Of a stretch of DNA of 64,000 nucleotides, positions 44,025 through 55,540 are shown one piece after another (within the stretch, counting starts at the first letter, position 1; every line of letters starts with the position of its first letter). This DNA comes from Cymodocea nodosa (taxonomy: Eukaryota > Streptophyta > Magnoliopsida > Alismatales > Cymodoceaceae). The notes under the pieces were generated by a model. The model was not told the DNA's origin and did no database searches. It saw only the letters and a list, made by a program, of their open reading frames with translations. Position numbers and translations under genes: made by a program. The stretch covers positions 4,608,001 to 4,672,000 of the forward strand of contig JAZBRI010000010.1 of the NCBI GenBank assembly GCA_036874045.1, in the 5' to 3' direction.

Positions 44025-45023
44025 AGTAGCTAGATAAGTTAGCTAAGAAGAACCTAGTAGATGGCTTACCCAATTTGAAATTTAAAAAGGATAAAATCTG
44101 TGATGCATGTGAATTGGGAAAACAAAAGAAGAGTTCTTTTAAATCAGGAAAGCAAATTATATCTAGAAGAATTTTGGAATTAATTCACATGGATTTATTT
44201 GGCCCTACTAGAAAAGAAAGTTTAGGTGGAAAGAAATATGTATTTGTTCTAGTTGATGATTTTTCAAGATATACTTGGGTAATATTTCTTAGACATAAAA
44301 GTAAAGTGTTTGAGGAGTTTAAAATTTTTCTGAATATGGTCCAAAATGAAAGGCAATTGAAAGTTTAGAAAATTAAGAGTGATCATGGAGGGGAATTTGA
44401 AAATGAAAATATGGAAAAGCTTTGCCAAGATCTAGGAATAGAACACAAATTTGCCTTTCTTAAAGCTCCTTCTCAAAATGGAGTTGCAAAGAGAAAGAAT
44501 ATATCTCTTCAAGAAATGGTTAGAACTATGCTAAATGAAAACAAGGTTGCTTATTATTTTTGGGTTGAGGCAATTAGTACTACATGTTATATTTTAAATA
44601 GAGTAACCGTAAGAAGAGATTTGAATAAGACTCCTTTTGAACGATGGATGGGAAGAATTCCTAAAGTTCATTATTTTAAAGCTTTTGGATCTAAATATTT
44701 TATTCTGAATACAAAGGAGAATAAAGATAAATTTGAAGCAAAATCTAATGAAGGTATATTTTTGGGATATTCTTCAAGAAGTAAAGCATATAGAATTTAT
44801 AACAAAATTTCTTTGGCTGTTGAAGAATCTATGCATGTAAATTTTGTTGAAGAGCCAAGTAATGCTTCAAAAGAAATTATTGATACTTCAGATTATGAAT
44901 GTGATGAATCAAATATTGGAGAATCTAGTACCATGGGTCAAGAAAGAAATGATAATCCTTTGACTCAAATTTTTGCCTCAACTCCCTAAGGAGTTTATTA
45001 TTGGTGATATTTCTAAAGGTGTG
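44025..45023 (+). pseudogene. Copia B integrase
   Basis: Zinc-binding remainder ICDACELGKQKKSSF, core ELIHMDLFGPTRKESLG (Asp), IKSDHGGEFENENME (Asp) after a stop at 44366, then LKAPSQNGVAKRKNISL. The third acidic residue, normally Glu in NGVVERKN, is Lys, so the DDE triad is broken. C-terminal part: NKTPFERWMGRIPKV, YFKAFGSKYFILN, NEGIFLGYSSRSKAYRIYN. Stop at 44987; the linker is interrupted by LTR E. Confidence 0.9.
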
Positions 45024-46559
45024 TGTTCAAGCTTTAATTTTGCCTATTTTTAATGAATTTTATAAGTAATTTTGCATGATATTATATATCTATGATGGAT
45101 AAATGATATTAATTATGGGTAATATAAGTCTTGAAATATAGTGCAATATAGAAATTTAATTAACAAGTGCATCCCCCATTGGATATAATTTTACATGAAA
45201 CACATTGATTTATTTTGCATGTCCAATGTTAGCTAACGTCTCTTGGAGTTCAACTTCCATTAATTGTAGGTAACATATATATGGGAGGAGCTTAATGCAA
45301 AAGACCAAAGAAGATGTAAAGAATCAAAAGTTGGTGGACTAAACTTTAAAGAAGAGGACATGCCAACACCTTATTGGCCCTCCTAGATCTATGGCATCTT
45401 ATTGGCTTGGTGATAAAACCAAGGTGCCACATCAAAGAGAGAGAAGACAAAACAACATAAATACAAGGGGAGAGGATTTTCGGCCAACACCTTGGTGCTT
45501 CCAACGAGAGAAAGAAAGAAGAGAAGAAAGCTTGGAGGTGAGGCTTATGCTTGCAAGGAGACCATCCATTAATGCTATTCACCATTCCAAGGGCTAAGGA
45601 GAAGACGTCCAAGCTTGGAGGTGAATTTGCTGCCAAGTTCCATTGAATTCAAAGCTCTAGAGAAGAAGATAAGAAGCTCCTAAGGTAGTGACAACTCTTA
45701 TAGTTTATTATTTTCTTGTATAGAAGGAAGAATTGATGAGAAATGGTGGTGAACATCTCAATTATCTGTCTTCTTAGCTAGATAGAGTTCAATGAATGTA
45801 TATGAATGTTTAATTCTTCTTTTCAACTTCTAATTTGCATCCTCTATTCACATGTATTGTTGGGGCTGTTGGTGAGGCTTTCACATGAGTGAATGACACT
45901 CATCAATGGTGGCTTGGCACATTTGAGAAGAAGGTGTGAATTGAAAGAAGAAGAAAATAAGTGTTGATGTTCATTTGAATGAAGAACCTATCACTTATAT
46001 CTAGTTGTTAATTTTAATTTCAATAGTTAATTGATTTTGTTATATCTTATATAGATCACATTTTGTCCTAATCAATCTTCGAAAAGAATTTCTAATGCAA
46101 GTAGTATAGTATAGTTTAGCTAGATTAGCAAATAGCATAGTTGCATGCATTTAGTATAAATTAGAATAGAGTAGTATAGTCTATTGAACCTTGTTGTTTT
46201 ATTTTTCTTTCCTTAATATTGATGCATTGATATCACTTCTGAAATCACGTGGAACTTGTGTGCATGTTATAATTGAATGAGTTGATAGATTTACAAGTAA
46301 AGAAATTGATTCACATCACCATTTTCCACTACAAATTGCCTTGAAATTGCATGATTTGTGAGCTTGTGTTAACTTTGATTATTCTACATTCACATGTCAT
46401 TAATTTACTGAAGTATACCTAAGAGCTTGAAGAACAAGTTGAGTAATAGTTGATTAAGTCATAAACACAATCCTTGTGGAAGAATGACCTGTATTTGCCA
46501 TGTACACCAAAAGAACTATGCACTTGCAGTAAAGCTTGAGCTAAAAATATAGCTCAACA
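45024..46559 (+). repeat. Solo LTR E, 1536 bp (Ty3-type)
   Basis: TGTTCAAGC...TAGCTCAACA, flanked by GTGTG (45019-45023 and 46560-46564). CATAAATAC box near 45455. Its 3' end has the CCTTGTGGAAGAATGACCTG and GCACTTGCAGT block common to LTRs A and D, suggesting an Athila/Tat LTR. No copy of its internal region is in the window. Frames at 45346-45636 are inside the LTR. Confidence 0.9.
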
Positions 46560-47330
46560 GTGTGCAAACAAGATCTAGGATTAATGTTTCCAGGTGTTAT
46601 GCATTTTTATCTGTAATAGAACCTAAAATATTGATGAGGCATCAAATGATGAATTTTGGATTAGTGCCATGTAGGAAGAACTTAATCAGTTTAGAAGAAA
46701 TGAAGTTTGGGACTTAGTTCCTAAACCTCAAGGTCATTCAATTATTGGCACTAAATGGATATTTAAGAATAAGTCTGATGAATCAGGGCATGTAATTAGA
46801 AATAAGGCTAGACTTGTAGCCCAAGGGTATAACCAGCAGGAGGGAATAGATTTTGAAGAAGCCTTTGCTCCTGTAGCTAGATTAGAATCAATTAGAATTT
46901 TTCTAGCTTTTGCTGCTCATATGAATTTTAAACTTTATCAAATGGATGTTAAAAGTGCATTTTTAAATGGTTTCATTAAAGAAGAAGTATTTGTTAGACA
47001 ACCACCTAGTTTTGCTGATGCTGATTTTCTTGAGCATGTTTTCAAATTGAAGAAGGCCTTGTATGGGTTGAAACAAGCTCCAAGAGCTTGGTATGATAGA
47101 CTGAAATCCTTTCTGTTAGATAATGGTTTTTCTATTGGTAAGGTTGACAATACCTTATTTTTTAAGAAAAATCATCTAGGTTGGTTAGTTGTTTAGATTT
47201 ATGTAGATGATATCATTTTTGGAGCAACTAATGAGGATTTAAGTAATAAGTTTGCAGATCAGATGTAGAATCAATTTGAGATGAGTCTTATGGGTGAGTT
47301 GACATTCTTTCTAGGATTGTAGATTAAACA
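46560..47330 (+). pseudogene. Copia B reverse transcriptase
   Basis: After the LTR the frame resumes with stops near 46672, then [98 protein letters not shown] and, after a stop at 47194, IYVDDIIFGATNED with the catalytic YVDD intact. Further stops near 47266 and 47320. RVT_2 family. Confidence 0.9.
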
Positions 47331-48150
47331 AGTGGAAAAAGGAATTTTTGTATATCAAGAAAAATATACAAAACAACTTTTAGAAAAATTTGGAATGAGT
47401 AACTACAAGTCCTCAAGCACTCTTATGAGTTCATCAATTAAATTGGATAAAGATGAATCTGGACCAGCTGTTGATATTACCAAATATAGAGGAATGATAG
47501 GTTCTCTTCTTTATTTAACAACCTCTAGACCTGATATCATGTTCAATGTTTGTGCGTGTGCTTGTTTTCAAGCTCAACCAAAAGAATCTCACCTATCTAC
47601 AGTTAAAAGGATAATGAAATACCTGCAAGGAACTTCAAATTTTGGTTTAATGTATTTCAAAGATAGCAGTTTGGATCTACTTGGATACAGTGATGCTGAT
47701 TATGCTAGATGCAAATCTGATAAAAAGAGTACTAGTGGAACTTGCCAACTGTTTGGCAGTTCATTAATTTCATGGTTTAGTAAGAAGCAGAATTGTGTTG
47801 CCTTATTTACCACTGAAGCTGAATATGTTGCTGCTACCCTATGTTGTGCACAAATTCTTTGGATGAAACAAACTATGAAAGATTATGGAATTATATATGA
47901 AAAAACTCCTATTAATTGTGACAGTAATAGTGCAATAAGTTTGTCAAAGAACCTTATGTTGCACTCTTGGGCAAAACATATTGAGATAAGACACCATTTT
48001 TTTGAGAGATAATGTTATGAAGGATAACATTGAGCTAAATTATGTTTCTACTCATGAGCAGTTGGAAGATATTTTCACAAAGCCTCTTGAAGAAAAATAG
48101 TTTATCAAATTGAGAAGAGATTTAGGAATATGTTGTCTAAATGATTTTTA
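47331..48150 (+). pseudogene. Copia B RNase H and pol C-terminus
   Basis: EKGIFVYQEKYTKQLLEKFG, YRGMIGSLLYLTTSRPDIMF, HLSTVKRIMKYLQGTSNFGL, LLGYSDADYARCKSDKKS, TEAEYVAATLCCAQILWMK, INCDSNSAISLSKN and HIEIRHHF. A frameshift near 48000 separates the closing DNVMKDNIELNYVST, QLEDIFTKPLEE and LRRDLGIC, ending at 48149. Confidence 0.9.
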
Positions 48151-49158
48151 GCTTTACCTACTATCTCTTATCTTCTATTTCTTTTATATTTACTTCACCA
48201 TCTCATTTTCTATTATCTATTTTGATTATACTGAGTTATTTTGATAATCTATTTTAGTTTAATCCTTATACTGAGTTATTTCTTAAGAATATTTACAAAT
48301 TATTATTTTCTTCAAATCTTTAAAACAAAAACATCACAACCAACACTCTTCTTGAGATGATTTTCTACTGAGTTTATAAGTTACAATGATTTCATACTTC
48401 TATATTAAAATCAACTTAGAATAACTCACAAAATTATTGAAGGTTTCTGCTCCACAAATAGAATAATGTCCACATGACACTTAGAATGGGGATCTAAATC
48501 CGAAAAATAGCCAAGTTACCTTAATTAATTCCGTGATTGTATGCCTATTTGTTATACTGAATGTTTCTTGATTAGAAAATTTAGAGGTGTTTAATATGTA
48601 AGGGTGAAAAACAAGGAAAAGTGGTTGGAAGCAATAAGACTCAAGATATTTAACCTGACCTTGTTCAAATGTTTTTAACTTTCTACACTTTCAATTTTTT
48701 TTCAGTACTATCAAAGTGATTACTATTATCAAAATAAAAAAAATAAAAAATAAAAAAATTGGAATGTTTGTTGCAAAGAGCAACCAACACCAATCATGTC
48801 AAAAAAAAAAAAAAAAACTCCGATTATGGCTATGTAGTACTAACAGGTTCATAATTCTCAAAGATATTCTTTTCATCTTAGTTAATTACATAATAGGCAT
48901 TGTTAAGGGTAAATATACCTTGGGGTTGCATCATGAAAATTTCAAACTGGCCGGAGAGAACATATTAGATAATTCTAAATTTTTCTATTCTAAAACATTA
49001 AGTTATAGCACTGAAGTTTATGAAAACTGATTTTTTTAAGGATAATAAGGTGAACCATAGGATCAAGTTCTTATACTAAGTGAATTGTGTAATTTATCTT
49101 AATGTGTAGCCTTGAATATTTCAGTAATTCTCACACAAATATAAAAATAAAAAGTAAA

Positions 49159-49190
<32 letters not shown>

Positions 49191-49742
49191 TAAAAATGCA
49201 AATACCTCACCAAACATTTTTCTATTGCTGATTTCTTTTATTCAAATTAAGGGGGAGTTTATTCTTTTTGATATGTCTGATTTTCTCAATTTTAAGATTT
49301 TTTTAGTCAGCATATTTTTAAAGGGAGTTATTTTCTTTACCTGGTTTGGTGTTGGTAGTCGTCGAAAAGTTAGTTTTTTTGTCTTAAGGGTCTTTTGGAC
49401 AGTTAAGTTGTAACTATCTGAAAACTTCTTAGTTTTCGACAAGTTACTGTCTTGTGCCTTATTTCTTTTTCGGACAGTTATTCTGTAACTATCCGAAACT
49501 CTCATTTCCTTCGGTAAGTTCAACCTCTAACTCACCGATCTCAGGAACTTTCTGATACTTATATGCTTTCAGAGGGTTATCTTCTCACTTTGCATTAACC
49601 TTCCGATTCTCAAATCCTTCATCTGCTTAATCTCTTTTTCACGCCTTCTCCTTCATGGCTTCATCTGGACATTTTTTTTCCCCTCTCTCAGCAAGAACAA
49701 GAATAGATGATTCTTGTACTAGAACAAGAACTCCAATCAAGT
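48151..49742 (+). other. Copia B spacer between pol and ATHILA-type ORF
   Basis: 1.6 kb of AT-rich DNA without a supported gene. It includes A-runs (48740-48760, 48801-48816), an (AAT)n microsatellite (49158-49188), a GGGGGAGTTTATT tract at 49250 and CGGACAGTTA/TAACTATCCGAAA palindromes at 49395-49545. Unlike Sire-M, it shows no M module. Confidence 0.7.
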
Positions 49743-51839
49743 ATGGCAGACCTATCTCCTAGAAAAGTTCAATAAATTATTTCTGCTGGAGAAGAGGTCA
49801 TTGATATTGAGTCTGTATATGGAACCTCAGAAATTGTTACTCGTTTCTTGTGTTTGGAGAAACAATTTTCTGTTCTTCGTAAATTTCATCCTATTACCAC
49901 CTTTATTAAAAGTGGGGAAAAGTTAAAAACCAAGAAGCCTTACTCGAGAACATACACCAAACCTTCTACTAGTCATAAGAAACAAAGGACCATTTCTACC
50001 TATTCTTCATAGAGTAGTAAAACAGATTCTGTTGCTCCTAGGGTTTCTAAGGATTCTTCTTTGGATGATGAAGACATATTTACTGCCAAAGTCAACTCTT
50101 TAGAACCTTAGTTTAAAACAGTTTTTGAGGCTTATGTTAGCCAATTTTTGAATTCTTCTAAGGATACTAGGGCATCTAAGAAACGAGCATTGCATATGAC
50201 CCTACACTTGCAAGACACTTTAGTGAAGAGAAGAAATCAAGCATTACTACATAAACTCAGTGAGCAACCAGGAATTAAAATTCAAGAGCCTTCAACTCCT
50301 GCTTGTTATCATGATTTTTTTGATATGGCCGATAAGAAGAAATCAGTGGTTGAGTCAAAATTCTGTTTACCTAAGAAAGGAATTGATTTCAGGCATGTTG
50401 CTAGGAGAACTCTTTCTAATTCTCCTAAGCTAACTATTGGCTCTTTATATCAAACTACTCCTGGTTCTCCTAAATTGAATTCTCCATCTCCATAGGATTT
50501 TTTGCCTACTTCTCCTATTCCTTCTTTTGAGGCTGTCAAAACTCAATTAACATACTCTAGGAGAAGAAAGAAAACTCTCTCCTCTCATTCGAGTTTTGCC
50601 AAACCTCCTTCTGAAAATAAAGAAGACTTCACTCCTCCTCCTTCATCTGATGTAGAATCTCATCCAATTCCTTCTCCTCACACTCAAATGGTGATACAAG
50701 GATTGTATGAAGATTTAGGTTTTGTCTTTGCTCCTCAATCTCCTCCACCTTCTAAAAACCCTCCAGCAGATGAAGATCTAGAGGATGCAGTCAATTATTC
50801 TTTAGAAATCCCTATAGATGTATATTATTTCAAATCTTCTGCAGCTAGGGATCTCTTCTTAAATAAATATCAAGGCATGAAGATTATTTACAGCAGACCA
50901 GTAAATTTTAAAGGAATAGATTCAATTCACAATCTGCTCATTCATCAAGGGCTCTTAGGTCTTGTTTCCTCTCCCTCAAGGTTATCTGTTTTTAAAGACC
51001 TTATTCCCCTTTTCTACTCAAATCTTGAAATCTTTCCACATTTTTTACTCCTGCACTTACAACATCAGACAATCAGGATTGATGGAGAATTTTTGGAGAA
51101 TCTTTTTGGAATACCATCTATTGGTATAAATATTGCTCTTTCTCCAACAGAACTTGGGTGGCAGGAATCAGAGATGAATAAATTGATTGGCAAATCTCTT
51201 GATAAAAGGTTTAAGTTAGTTAAGACTACAGATCTTAATGGTTTGGCCTGAATGATTGCCATAATTCTGTCTTCCTCTGTATTTCAGAAAATTGGTCATG
51301 TAGATGAATTGGAGAGGAAAGTCTACCAAGCCACTTATGTTGTGATGGCTGGTATCAAGGTTAACTGGGCAAAAGTTATTATTGCTCAGATTACTCATCT
51401 ACAAAGTTTTCTGTACCATGGAGATTTTATTTATCATCTAATGGCTAGATACATTGATTTATCAAGCAAGCCTTTGAAATCCATTAAAAGAAGAGTACTA
51501 CAACTTAAGGATCTTCAAAGAATGTCATCTCCTAATCCGGTTGAGTTGCCCCCTCATTTTCAACCTTCTACAACTCAACATTCAGCTTCTCCTTCTGCAA
51601 CAGCTTCACCTCATGCAGTACCTCCTTCTACAGCAACTCCACCTCCTACAGTACCTCCTCTAGCTCCAGCAACTTCATTTATAGTAGTTGACAGTTCTGA
51701 TATCCTCCTAAAATAGAATGAGCTTCTACTTCAACACAATTAGATGCTTTTGGATCAAGGGGCTCATTTAGAACAACTTCTGAGAGAGAGGGATAATTTA
51801 ATTCAAGATTTGTTACAGAAAAAGTCAACTGCACCTTAG
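49743..51839 (+). pseudogene. Copia B ATHILA-type ORF (envelope position)
   Basis: ATG 49743 (MADLSPRKVQ) opens one frame of about 699 codons to TAG at 51837, broken only by stops (49773, 50010, 50109, 50493, 51249, 51714 and 51741). The N-terminal half is Ser/Pro/Lys-rich. The conserved domain follows: NKYQGMKIIYSRPVNFKGI, IHNLLIHQGLLGLVS, LIPLFYSNLE, FLENLFGIPSIG, VFQKIGHVDELERKVY, GIKVNWAKVIIAQI, SFLYHGDFIYHLMARYIDL and VLQLKDLQRM. A Pro/Ser/Thr-rich tail and a short coiled end (LLRERDNLIQDLLQK) close it. Divergent paralogue of the gypsy A and Sire-M ORFs; no clear membrane helix. Confidence 0.78.
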
Positions 51840-51974
51840 ACTTGTTGTTTTTCCTTTGATGTAATTTTTATTTTTTTATGTATCCCTATTGTTCTTACTC
51901 TTGAATCAATGAAATTACATTTTACTTATCTCCGAGTATCCTTCAATCAATTATCTCCACTTTTTAATTCTAAC

Positions 51975-52028
51975 AAAGGGGGAGAATATATCTGTTTACA
52001 ATTTTGTCATCATCAAAAAGAGGGAGAT
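51975..52028 (+). other. Double polypurine tract of copia B
   Basis: AAAGGGGGAGAATA (51975-51988) and AAAAAGAGGGAGAT (52015-52028). The second touches the 3' LTR. The pair, with GTCATCATCAAAAAG between, is typical of Sirevirus 3' ends. Confidence 0.88.
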
Positions 52029-53782
52029 TGTTAGTTCAATTATTTATCAGTTAATTTTGATGATGAAAAATGTGTGGTTTAATTATTTCTACCATATTTT
52101 AGTTGTCTTTTTATTCCAATGAATCTTGGCTAATTGCTGTGTACTCAAAGTCCTTTAAATTAGATTTCGGCAGGTTATTTTGTTTATAGTGTATTGATTG
52201 GAGAGTTATTTTATAAGTCACCAAACAAAATAGGACGAATCGGATGGTTTACCTTCTCTACTGGCTTTTTAGACAATTATATCAGTTACTATCCGAAAGG
52301 TATTTATTTTCGGTGAGTTAAGTTCTTTTATGTCCGAATATGTCTTATGGTAAGTATTTGAAATCCCTTTAGTTTCAGATAGTTAAGACTTTTCTTTTCA
52401 GATAGTTAGCTATTTCTCTAATTTAATATATTTTCGGTTACTTTCTCTTGAAGGACACATGTCAGTCTCTCATCGCTTGACTTAAGTGACCTTTCGTAAG
52501 GTTACAATGTAACTATCCGAAAACTCTTAAGAATTGGAGAGTCACCTTCAGTAAGTATCCGAATTTGGTTTTAAGCTTCGGATAGTTGATTTTCTATTAT
52601 TTCTAACTTAAGTGACTTTTCGGAAGGTTACCTATGTAACTATCCGAAATGACTTAAGGATCAGGGAGTTATCTTTTATAAGTATCCAAAACATGCCTTC
52701 TCTATAAGATAGTTTATTTTTATATATTGTATGATGCTTTTTGAGAAGGACACGTGTTTCAATTTTAATACATGACTTAAGTGGCCTTTTGGTATGTTAG
52801 TTCTATCTATCCGAAATGGTTTTGAGTTTTGGTAGGTTATCCTTTTAAGTATTCGATTTTCTAAAAGTCTCCGAAGATTTTATTTTTACAGAAACTGCAA
52901 CTATTATTAATTGACTAATCTTTGTGGCAAGATATCTTTTGATTGCAAATCTCAACTTTATTATGATTGAAGGTAGCTGAAAATGAATTATTGCTTAAGG
53001 CATCTAACCTTTTCAGAATTCTTTCCACTTATGCAAATCTCGAAGGAAAAATAAAAAGGATTTGCAGAAAACTGAAACATCAACACACAAAATTTTTCAA
53101 CACTCGAAAGAAGAAATTGTCTACTCAGTAATTCTGTAAACACTTTGAAGATTCGTCTGCAACAAAGTCTAGAAGATCAACAGCTGTAGATCAATCAAGA
53201 ATTCTCCTTAGAGCTTCTGTGTCAACTCTTCATTGGAGTTGATCTTCTCTTGTGTGTTGTGTTCTTTTTGAGTCTGTGACTCCTGGTTTTAAATTGTTGT
53301 CTCTTTTGTGTTAAAACCCTAACTCACAAGGGTGTTGTGAATATACCTTCACAAGGTCGGGGCCTTGGTGAAGAGAGTGAAGTGTGATACTTCACTTGCT
53401 CAAGATTGGGGTCTTGAGTACACAAAGTTGGTGCTTTGTGTGAGGTTTTTGTTTAGCCTTTAAAAGCATCTGTAAGGTTGTTGCTTAGCCCGCAAAAGCA
53501 ACTTGTTTAAGGTTTGCTCTTAGCCTGCAAAAGTAACTTGTTTAAGGTTTGTGCTTAGCCTTAAAAGCACTTAGTGGAATTATCAAGGTTGTGGCCTTGA
53601 GGAGTGGACTACCCAGTTTGGGGAACCACTATAAATCTTTACTTTCTACATTGCTAGTTTTAATTCCAAAATCAATTAATCAGGGTTCATTAGTGTCAAC
53701 AGCTTCCGGAATTTTTAAAAGCAAAATAAACTTGATTAGGACACTATTCACCCCCCCTTTAGTGTGCCATTCGATCCTTTCA
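52029..53782 (+). repeat. Copia B 3' LTR, 1754 bp
   Basis: TGTTAGTTCAATTA...CGATCCTTTCA, followed by AGTAT. It lacks the 5S-like insert. It differs from the 5' LTR chiefly by C/T and G/A changes, as expected from ageing methylated DNA. Confidence 0.93.
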
Positions 53783-53958
53783 AGTATTTCTTCAGAAAAG
53801 AAATAGTCACAATAAATTTGAGCTAACCTTTTGTCAACTTGCAAAATTTTCTTAAACCATGTACAAGGAACATCATCTACCTCGATGTATTTGCCTTTTG
53901 CACTTCCTCTACCTCTTCCTTTTCCCTTGCCACACCCTTTGTAGAACTTGGAGAACAT
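53783..53958 (-). pseudogene. Sire-M ATHILA-type ORF, N-terminal part
   Basis: ATG at 53958 gives MFSKFYKGCGKGKGRGRGSA, a very basic Gly/Arg/Lys-rich start, then VDDVPCTWFKKILQVDKRLAQ and FFSEEI, cut by copia B and continuing at 32278. The basic patch could be a nuclear/nucleolar signal or RNA-binding tail; that is inference. An upstream CTATTTAAAC box on the minus strand (about 54038) might serve as a local promoter. Confidence 0.72.
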
Positions 53959-55540
53959 TATCGTAGGTTGTAATAGGAACAAGCAGGAAAGATTTTCAGA
54001 CAAAGTTTACAAATAACCTAAGTGCTCGTGTAATAAGTGTTTAAATAGGGTTTGAGGCTACTAACTCAACATGTAGAGAAGTTAGGTTTGGATTTTAAAT
54101 GAATATTGAATATAGTTTATTCAATCAAGGTACCTGAAAAATTTAAGCATAACTCATTGAGTTAACTAACCTAACGAGTAGAACGTTGTCTAGAGGTAAT
54201 TTTACACGTTACCTTATATAACATAACGTTCAGTTAGTACACTTTACCAAAAACAAGTTTCGAATGCTTTCAACTGAAACCCTCTAAAAATAACACACAA
54301 GCTAAACCTTAACATTTATAACATCATCTTGAGAACATTGTAAACTATTCTAATATTCTTTTTATGAACCTAAAATAGTTTGTTTGTCTATTAAATTATT
54401 TCATCAAGATCTTAAGAGGACTAAACTCAGATTAACCAAGATTTGTATTTTGAATTATATTAATCTGTTTTGGACATTGTAATTCCTCCCCCTACAAATA
54501 TACTTTAAATATATTCAATAACATACAAAATATATTTGTATAATATAGATGCTAATTATAACTACACTTTAATTTCTCTTTTCAAAGATTTCTATCATCC
54601 TTAATTCATCAAAAATGATTTCAAGAATCAATTCCAACCATATATGAATCAAAACATAACTTTAAACTTAATATGATTAACTCAAGGAGAATAAAAGAAT
54701 GTATCTCAAATAAACGTTGTCAAAAGTACTAATGTTGATTCAATAAATCAATAATCATATTGGTAGAAACTATATTCGATTCAAAGATATCTGTAATTAA
54801 TGAAACAACTTTTTCTTTTCAAAACATTAAATATTGATAATTTTCTTTAAAAGTTAGTTTGAAAAGCTTGAATCATACAAGAGCTTTCTAATGTACCTGT
54901 GTAATGAGCTTTCAGTCAACAATCCCAGATCTAATCAGGACCTTAGGTTGGCAGATTTAAAGAATTCTTTTATCAAGACAACAATCCTTACATACCCATC
55001 TGCTCAAGTACAAAAGGCTCATGATCAAACTGATCAATAAACTCTCAAAGATTTTCACTTTGTAAGCACTTTTCATTTTAAGCACAGTATATATGTATTC
55101 CATTAATACAGATGCAATAAAACACAAATCTCATACAATTTTTATGTCTACGATTTTATTGAAAATATGAATCGGTTTCAATAAGTTCATACTTTTGATT
55201 AGTAGTTTAAGATGATTTACATATAAATCATTCTACAAGTTTAATCAATCAAGTCAAATTCATGCATGATCATATGTATTTTCATTGATCCAAAGAAAAC
55301 ATTTAATCAAAATTTCAGGATTCCAGAGTTATTTAATGTTTTTCATTTACACTTTCACTTAAAATTTTGAAAACCATCAAATTTGACAAACTACGTAAAA
55401 TCAATAAGATACTACTATAATATTATAATAAATACATAGTATCTTATGCAGTAGTTTAAATATTACTTAGATATTTATGATAAATATATAATATCTATGA
55501 GGTAAACAACATCATCAACAAAATTTATCTTTTGTGAAGT
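53959..55540 (-). other. Sire-M spacer with M module (54755-55470)
   Basis: Non-coding. The M module matches gypsy A 25000-25850 on the opposite strand, including ACTTGAGCAGAT, GTATGTAAGGATTGTTG, ATCTGGGATTGTTGAC, GTACATTAGAAAGCTC and GATTCAAGCTT in the same order. The nearer 0.8 kb (53959-54750) is AT-rich and has one stretch of AACTCAACG-type motifs at 54055-54190. Confidence 0.8.

Larger units (their letters stand above)
32284..53782 (+). mobile_element. Copia B: complete Sirevirus-type element with nested insertions
   Basis: 5' LTR 32284-34426, PBS, gag, protease, integrase, RT, RNase H, ATHILA-type ORF, polypurine tract, 3' LTR 52029-53782, flanked by AGTAT. Internal insertions: 5S-like retroposon in the 5' LTR, LTR C with gypsy D (35108-40506), solo LTR A (42182-44024), solo LTR E (45024-46559). 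Removing them and one duplication each leaves a coding frame broken mainly by stop codons. It interrupts the ATHILA-type ORF of Sire-M. Confidence 0.93.

Noticed and set aside
45346..45636. ORFs at 45346-45636 as a host gene
   Set aside because: Located inside solo LTR E, downstream of its TATA-like box, overlapping on both strands without domain support.
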